The notes under the pieces were generated by a model. It saw only the letters and a program-made list of their open reading frames with translations. It had not been told where the DNA came from and did not search any database. Positions 6,070 to 8,168 of a stretch of DNA of 8,168 nucleotides are shown one piece after another. Location of the stretch: positions 1-8,168 of the forward strand of contig CALWAJ010000057.1 of the NCBI GenBank assembly GCA_944373065.1, given 5' to 3'. Source of the stretch: an uncultured Bacilli bacterium (GTDB taxonomy: Bacteria; Bacillota_I; Bacilli_A; RF39; UBA660). The first letter of the stretch is position 1. Every line of letters starts with the position of its first letter. A program made the translations under genes and the position numbers.

Positions 6070-7167
6070 ATGAGTTTAAAAGCAGGAATTATAGGCCTAC
6101 CTAATGTAGGTAAAAGTACATTATTTAATGCCCTAACAAAAACCCATATTTTAGCAGAAAACTATCCCTTTGCAACAATTGATCCTAATGTTGGAATAGT
6201 AAATGTTAAAGATGAGCGAATTGATAAATTATCAAGTATGTATAATCCTAAAAGAACAATCTATACAAGTTATGAATTTATAGATATAGCAGGACTTGTA
6301 AAAGGTGCAAGTAAAGGAGAAGGTCTAGGTAATAAGTTCTTATCACATATAAGAGAAGTAGATGCTATTTGTGAAGTAGTAAGATGCTTTGATAATGGCA
6401 ATATAATCCATGTCGATGGAAATATTGATCCTATAAGAGATATTGAAACAATTAACCTAGAACTTGCTCTAGCAGATTTAGAAACAGTAACTAATAGAAT
6501 AAATAGAATTAGTAAAAAAGCTAGAATGAGCAAAGATAAAGATGAACTTTTAGAGTATGAAACTTTAGAAAAATTAAGAAAAGCTCTAGAAGAAAATACT
6601 CCTATAAGATTACTTGATTTAACAAAAGAAGAAAAAAGTATTATTAAAAGTTTTAATCTTTTAACAGAAAAACCTTTAATCTACTTAGCTAATGTTAATG
6701 AAAGTGATTTAGGTAATGATAATGATTATGTTAATAAAGTTAAAGAATATGCTAGTAAAGAAAATGCTAGGGTTATTACAATTTGTGCCAAAGTAGAAGA
6801 AGAGCTAAGTGAATTAGAAGATGATGATGCTAAAGAAATGTTAGAAGCTCTAGGCCTTGAAAAAAGTGGTTTAGATTCTCTAATATCAGCAACTTATGAT
6901 TTACTAGGACTTGCCACATATTTTACAGTAGGCCCAGATGAAGTAAGAGCCTGGACTTTCAAAAAAGGGATGAATGCTAAAGCTTGCGCTGGTATTATTC
7001 ATACAGACTTTGAAAAAGGCTTTATTAAAGCAGAAGTTATCTCATATGAAGACTTAATAAACTGTGGAAGTGAATTAAAAGCAAGAGAAGCAGGTCGTGC
7101 AAGACTTGAAGGAAAAGATTATCTAATGCAAGATGGAGATATATGTCACTTTAGATTTAATGTATAG
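6070..7167 (+). CDS. ychF: Redox/stress-responsive ribosome-associated ATPase YchF (OLA1/EngD family)
   Basis: YchF is a conserved Obg-related P-loop protein that binds ATP rather than GTP and associates with ribosomes, affecting translation and stress responses. The P-loop GLPNVGKS is at 9-16. The G3 motif DIAG (72-75) opens the segment DIAGLVKGASKGEGLGNKF, diagnostic of this family. The G4 position reads NVNE (208-211) instead of NKxD, the change that shifts specificity to ATP. A coiled-coil insertion spans about 130-200. The TGS domain (about 280-363) ends with the conserved DGDICHFRFNV. At 365 residues it has exactly family length. It starts at ATG after GAGG (spacing 7) and has its own promoter. 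It is the only gene here ending in TAG. No clear terminator follows, so transcripts may continue into the next gene. Confidence 0.97.
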   Translation: MSLKAGIIGLPNVGKSTLFNALTKTHILAENYPFATIDPNVGIVNVKDERIDKLSSMYNPKRTIYTSYEFIDIAGLVKGASKGEGLGNKFLSHIREVDAICEVVRCFDNGNIIHVDGNIDPIRDIETINLELALADLETVTNRINRISKKARMSKDKDELLEYETLEKLRKALEENTPIRLLDLTKEEKSIIKSFNLLTEKPLIYLANVNESDLGNDNDYVNKVKEYASKENARVITICAKVEEELSELEDDDAKEMLEALGLEKSGLDSLISATYDLLGLATYFTVGPDEVRAWTFKKGMNAKACAGIIHTDFEKGFIKAEVISYEDLINCGSELKAREAGRARLEGKDYLMQDGDICHFRFNV

Positions 7168-7260
7168 GGACAATTATGTATTATATATAAGAAAAAGATG
7201 AAAAGGAACTATTAAGAATATGAAAAAATTTAATAAACAATTAAATTTGGAGGTAATGCA

Positions 7261-8076
7261 ATGAAAGAAATAAGATTATGTGATGATACAGATGTGAGGA
7301 GAGTATTTGAACTTTGCGTAAATAATAATTTAGGAATAGAAATACAAGGGTTCTATAACCCAAATTTAATTGATACTGAAGAAACAGAAAAATTGATATT
7401 ATATTATAAAAATGCATTAGCTAATTTTCAAGGTGGAAAATCTCTTCACGCACCATTTTGGGATTTGAATTTAGGAACAAAAAATCCGATGATAAAAGAT
7501 GCAACTATGAAAACATTTAATTATGCATATAAGGTTGCTAAAGAATTAGGATGTACTGAAATAGTAGTTCATAATGGCTTTGTTCCTAATACTAGTTTTT
7601 ATCAAGGATGGGTAAAAAATGCTACTGCATTTTGGCAAGAGTTTTTCACTGACAAGGATGACTCAATTACTATGATGATTGAAAATCAATGTGAAGAAGA
7701 TAGTGAAGTATTAAAAATGGAAATAGATTCAGTTAACGATCCAAGACTTAAAGTTTGCTTAGATATAGGACATGCCAATGCAAATTCAAATATGTCAGTC
7801 GAAGATTGGATTATTACTTTAGGTGATAGAATTGGATATTTACATTTACACAATAATCATGGAAAACAAGTTGGTAGACCATCATATATGAATGATGAGC
7901 ATTTAGGATTAGATGATGGAACTATTGATGTGGTAGAAGTATTTTCTTTATTAGAGGAATATTGTCCTAATGCTATATGGAATGTTGAATGTAAATTAGA
8001 TTACATAGAACGGTCAGTAGAAACTTTAAAAAGTATGGGATATATTAATAACCAGACCAAAAGGTCTAAAATTTAA
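7261..8076 (+). CDS. TIM-barrel metalloenzyme, AP endonuclease IV / sugar isomerase-epimerase superfamily
   Basis: The protein belongs to the AP_endonuc_2 / xylose-isomerase-like TIM-barrel superfamily. Candidate metal ligands fall in order at the barrel strand ends: H63 (LHAPF), H104 (VVHNG), E141 (MIENQ), D168 and H171 (CLDIGHA), H195 or H197 (YLHLH), D212 and H214 (NDEH), and E243 (NVECK). This order matches the nine zinc ligands of endonuclease IV. The DNA-binding signatures of Nfo are weak or absent, so a sugar-phosphate isomerase or epimerase is equally possible. At 271 residues it has normal length. GGAGG at 7249-7253 lies 7 nt before the ATG, which fixes the start. No clear promoter was found in the 93-nt gap after ychF. 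The C-terminal residues (NNQTKRSKI) are encoded across a small inverted repeat (8054-8067). The exact substrate is unknown. Confidence 0.8.
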   Translation: MKEIRLCDDTDVRRVFELCVNNNLGIEIQGFYNPNLIDTEETEKLILYYKNALANFQGGKSLHAPFWDLNLGTKNPMIKDATMKTFNYAYKVAKELGCTEIVVHNGFVPNTSFYQGWVKNATAFWQEFFTDKDDSITMMIENQCEEDSEVLKMEIDSVNDPRLKVCLDIGHANANSNMSVEDWIITLGDRIGYLHLHNNHGKQVGRPSYMNDEHLGLDDGTIDVVEVFSLLEEYCPNAIWNVECKLDYIERSVETLKSMGYINNQTKRSKI

Positions 8077-8103
8077 AGAAAAAGATAGACTTTTCTGTGA
8101 TTA

Positions 8104-8154
8104 ATAAAACAAAATGTCCGCTTTTTTCATAAGTATTTATAAAACAAAATGTCC
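8104..8154. repeat. 16-nt direct repeat pair, possible mobile-element end
   Basis: ATAAAACAAAATGTCC occurs at 8104-8119 and again, without mismatch, at 8139-8154, a 35-nt period. The intervening sequence contains GCTTTTTT. Tandem repeats with a TGTCC core next to T-rich sequence resemble the transposase-binding repeats at the ends of IS21-family elements, but no transposase gene lies in the window. The repeat is seen directly; its identity as an IS end is inferred. Confidence 0.45.
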
Positions 8155-8168
8155 TATTATAAAGTATC

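Noticed and set aside
505..6533. Minus-strand open frames at 505-705, 4456-4770, 5374-5655 and 6270-6533
   Set aside because: All lie opposite well-supported + strand genes, have no convincing ribosome binding site and encode no recognisable domain; they mirror codon bias of the real genes.
8054..8067. Inverted repeat AGACC-AAAA-GGTCT as a terminator of the TIM-barrel gene
   Set aside because: It is only a 5-bp stem inside the last codons and is followed by AAAATTT, not a T run. A longer bulged pairing of 8059-8068 with 8086-8094 also lacks a T run.
1..8168. parS, Noc-binding or DnaA-box sites, expected near oriC
   Set aside because: By eye I found no TGTTTCACGTGAAACA-like, ATTTCCCGGGAAAT-like or TTATNCACA-like sequence on either strand. 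The origin and binding sites are presumably outside the window.
1..8168. Mycoplasma-type genetic code (UGA as tryptophan)
   Set aside because: Despite the AT-rich sequence, all genes are full length with TGG for tryptophan and no internal UGA, so the standard bacterial code suffices.
1..8168. CRISPR array, tRNA or rRNA gene
   Set aside because: No spaced array of repeats (only the two copies at 8104-8154) and no tRNA-like or rRNA-like GC-richer stretch was seen in the short non-coding gaps.

Overview
The window looks like the origin-proximal chromosome-segregation locus of a very AT-rich, low-GC Gram-positive bacterium (Bacillota, most likely class Bacilli or one of its uncultured gut or mollicute-related orders). 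The evidence is the gene order noc-like, parA/soj, parB/spo0J, MscS-type channel, DUF951 protein, ychF, a layout typical of Bacilli near oriC. Strong AGGAGG-type ribosome binding sites and very A/T-biased codons agree with this. Seven of the eight genes end in TAA and one in TAG. Tryptophan is read from TGG and no frame needs UGA read-through, so the standard bacterial code fits. Neither oriC (no DnaA-box cluster) nor a parS site was seen.

Layout. All eight genes lie on the + strand. Positions 1-179 are non-coding, with an imperfect hairpin and an extended -10 promoter. At 180-1562 is a 460-residue ParB-superfamily protein whose DNA-binding core carries Noc-type specificity residues, followed by a disordered N/T/P/E/K-rich region of about 200 residues and a small C-terminal domain. 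It ends in its own terminator. A new promoter (about 1668-1696) starts a probable five-gene operon: parA (1725), parB (2503), an MscS-family channel (3405, TTG start), a 68-residue DUF951 protein (4201) and an AbgT-family transporter (4397). It closes at a second terminator (5994-6015). Three of its four junctions overlap by exactly 11 nt. ychF (6070-7167) has its own extended -10 promoter. A TIM-barrel enzyme of the AP-endonuclease IV / sugar-isomerase superfamily follows (7261-8076). The last 65 nt hold a 16-nt direct repeat that may be the end of a mobile element.

How the genes work together. ParA and ParB would segregate the chromosome, with ParB loading at parS outside the window. The Noc-like paralogue would bind different sites and link nucleoid position to division, as Noc does in Bacillus. 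The channel, the DUF951 protein and the transporter share the operon with no obvious mechanistic link. YchF is a translation- and stress-linked ATPase. Nothing here is a clearly new system. The least ordinary items are the long disordered extension of the Noc-like protein, the repeated 11-nt overlaps, the full set of nine candidate metal ligands in the TIM-barrel protein, and the repeat pair at the right edge.
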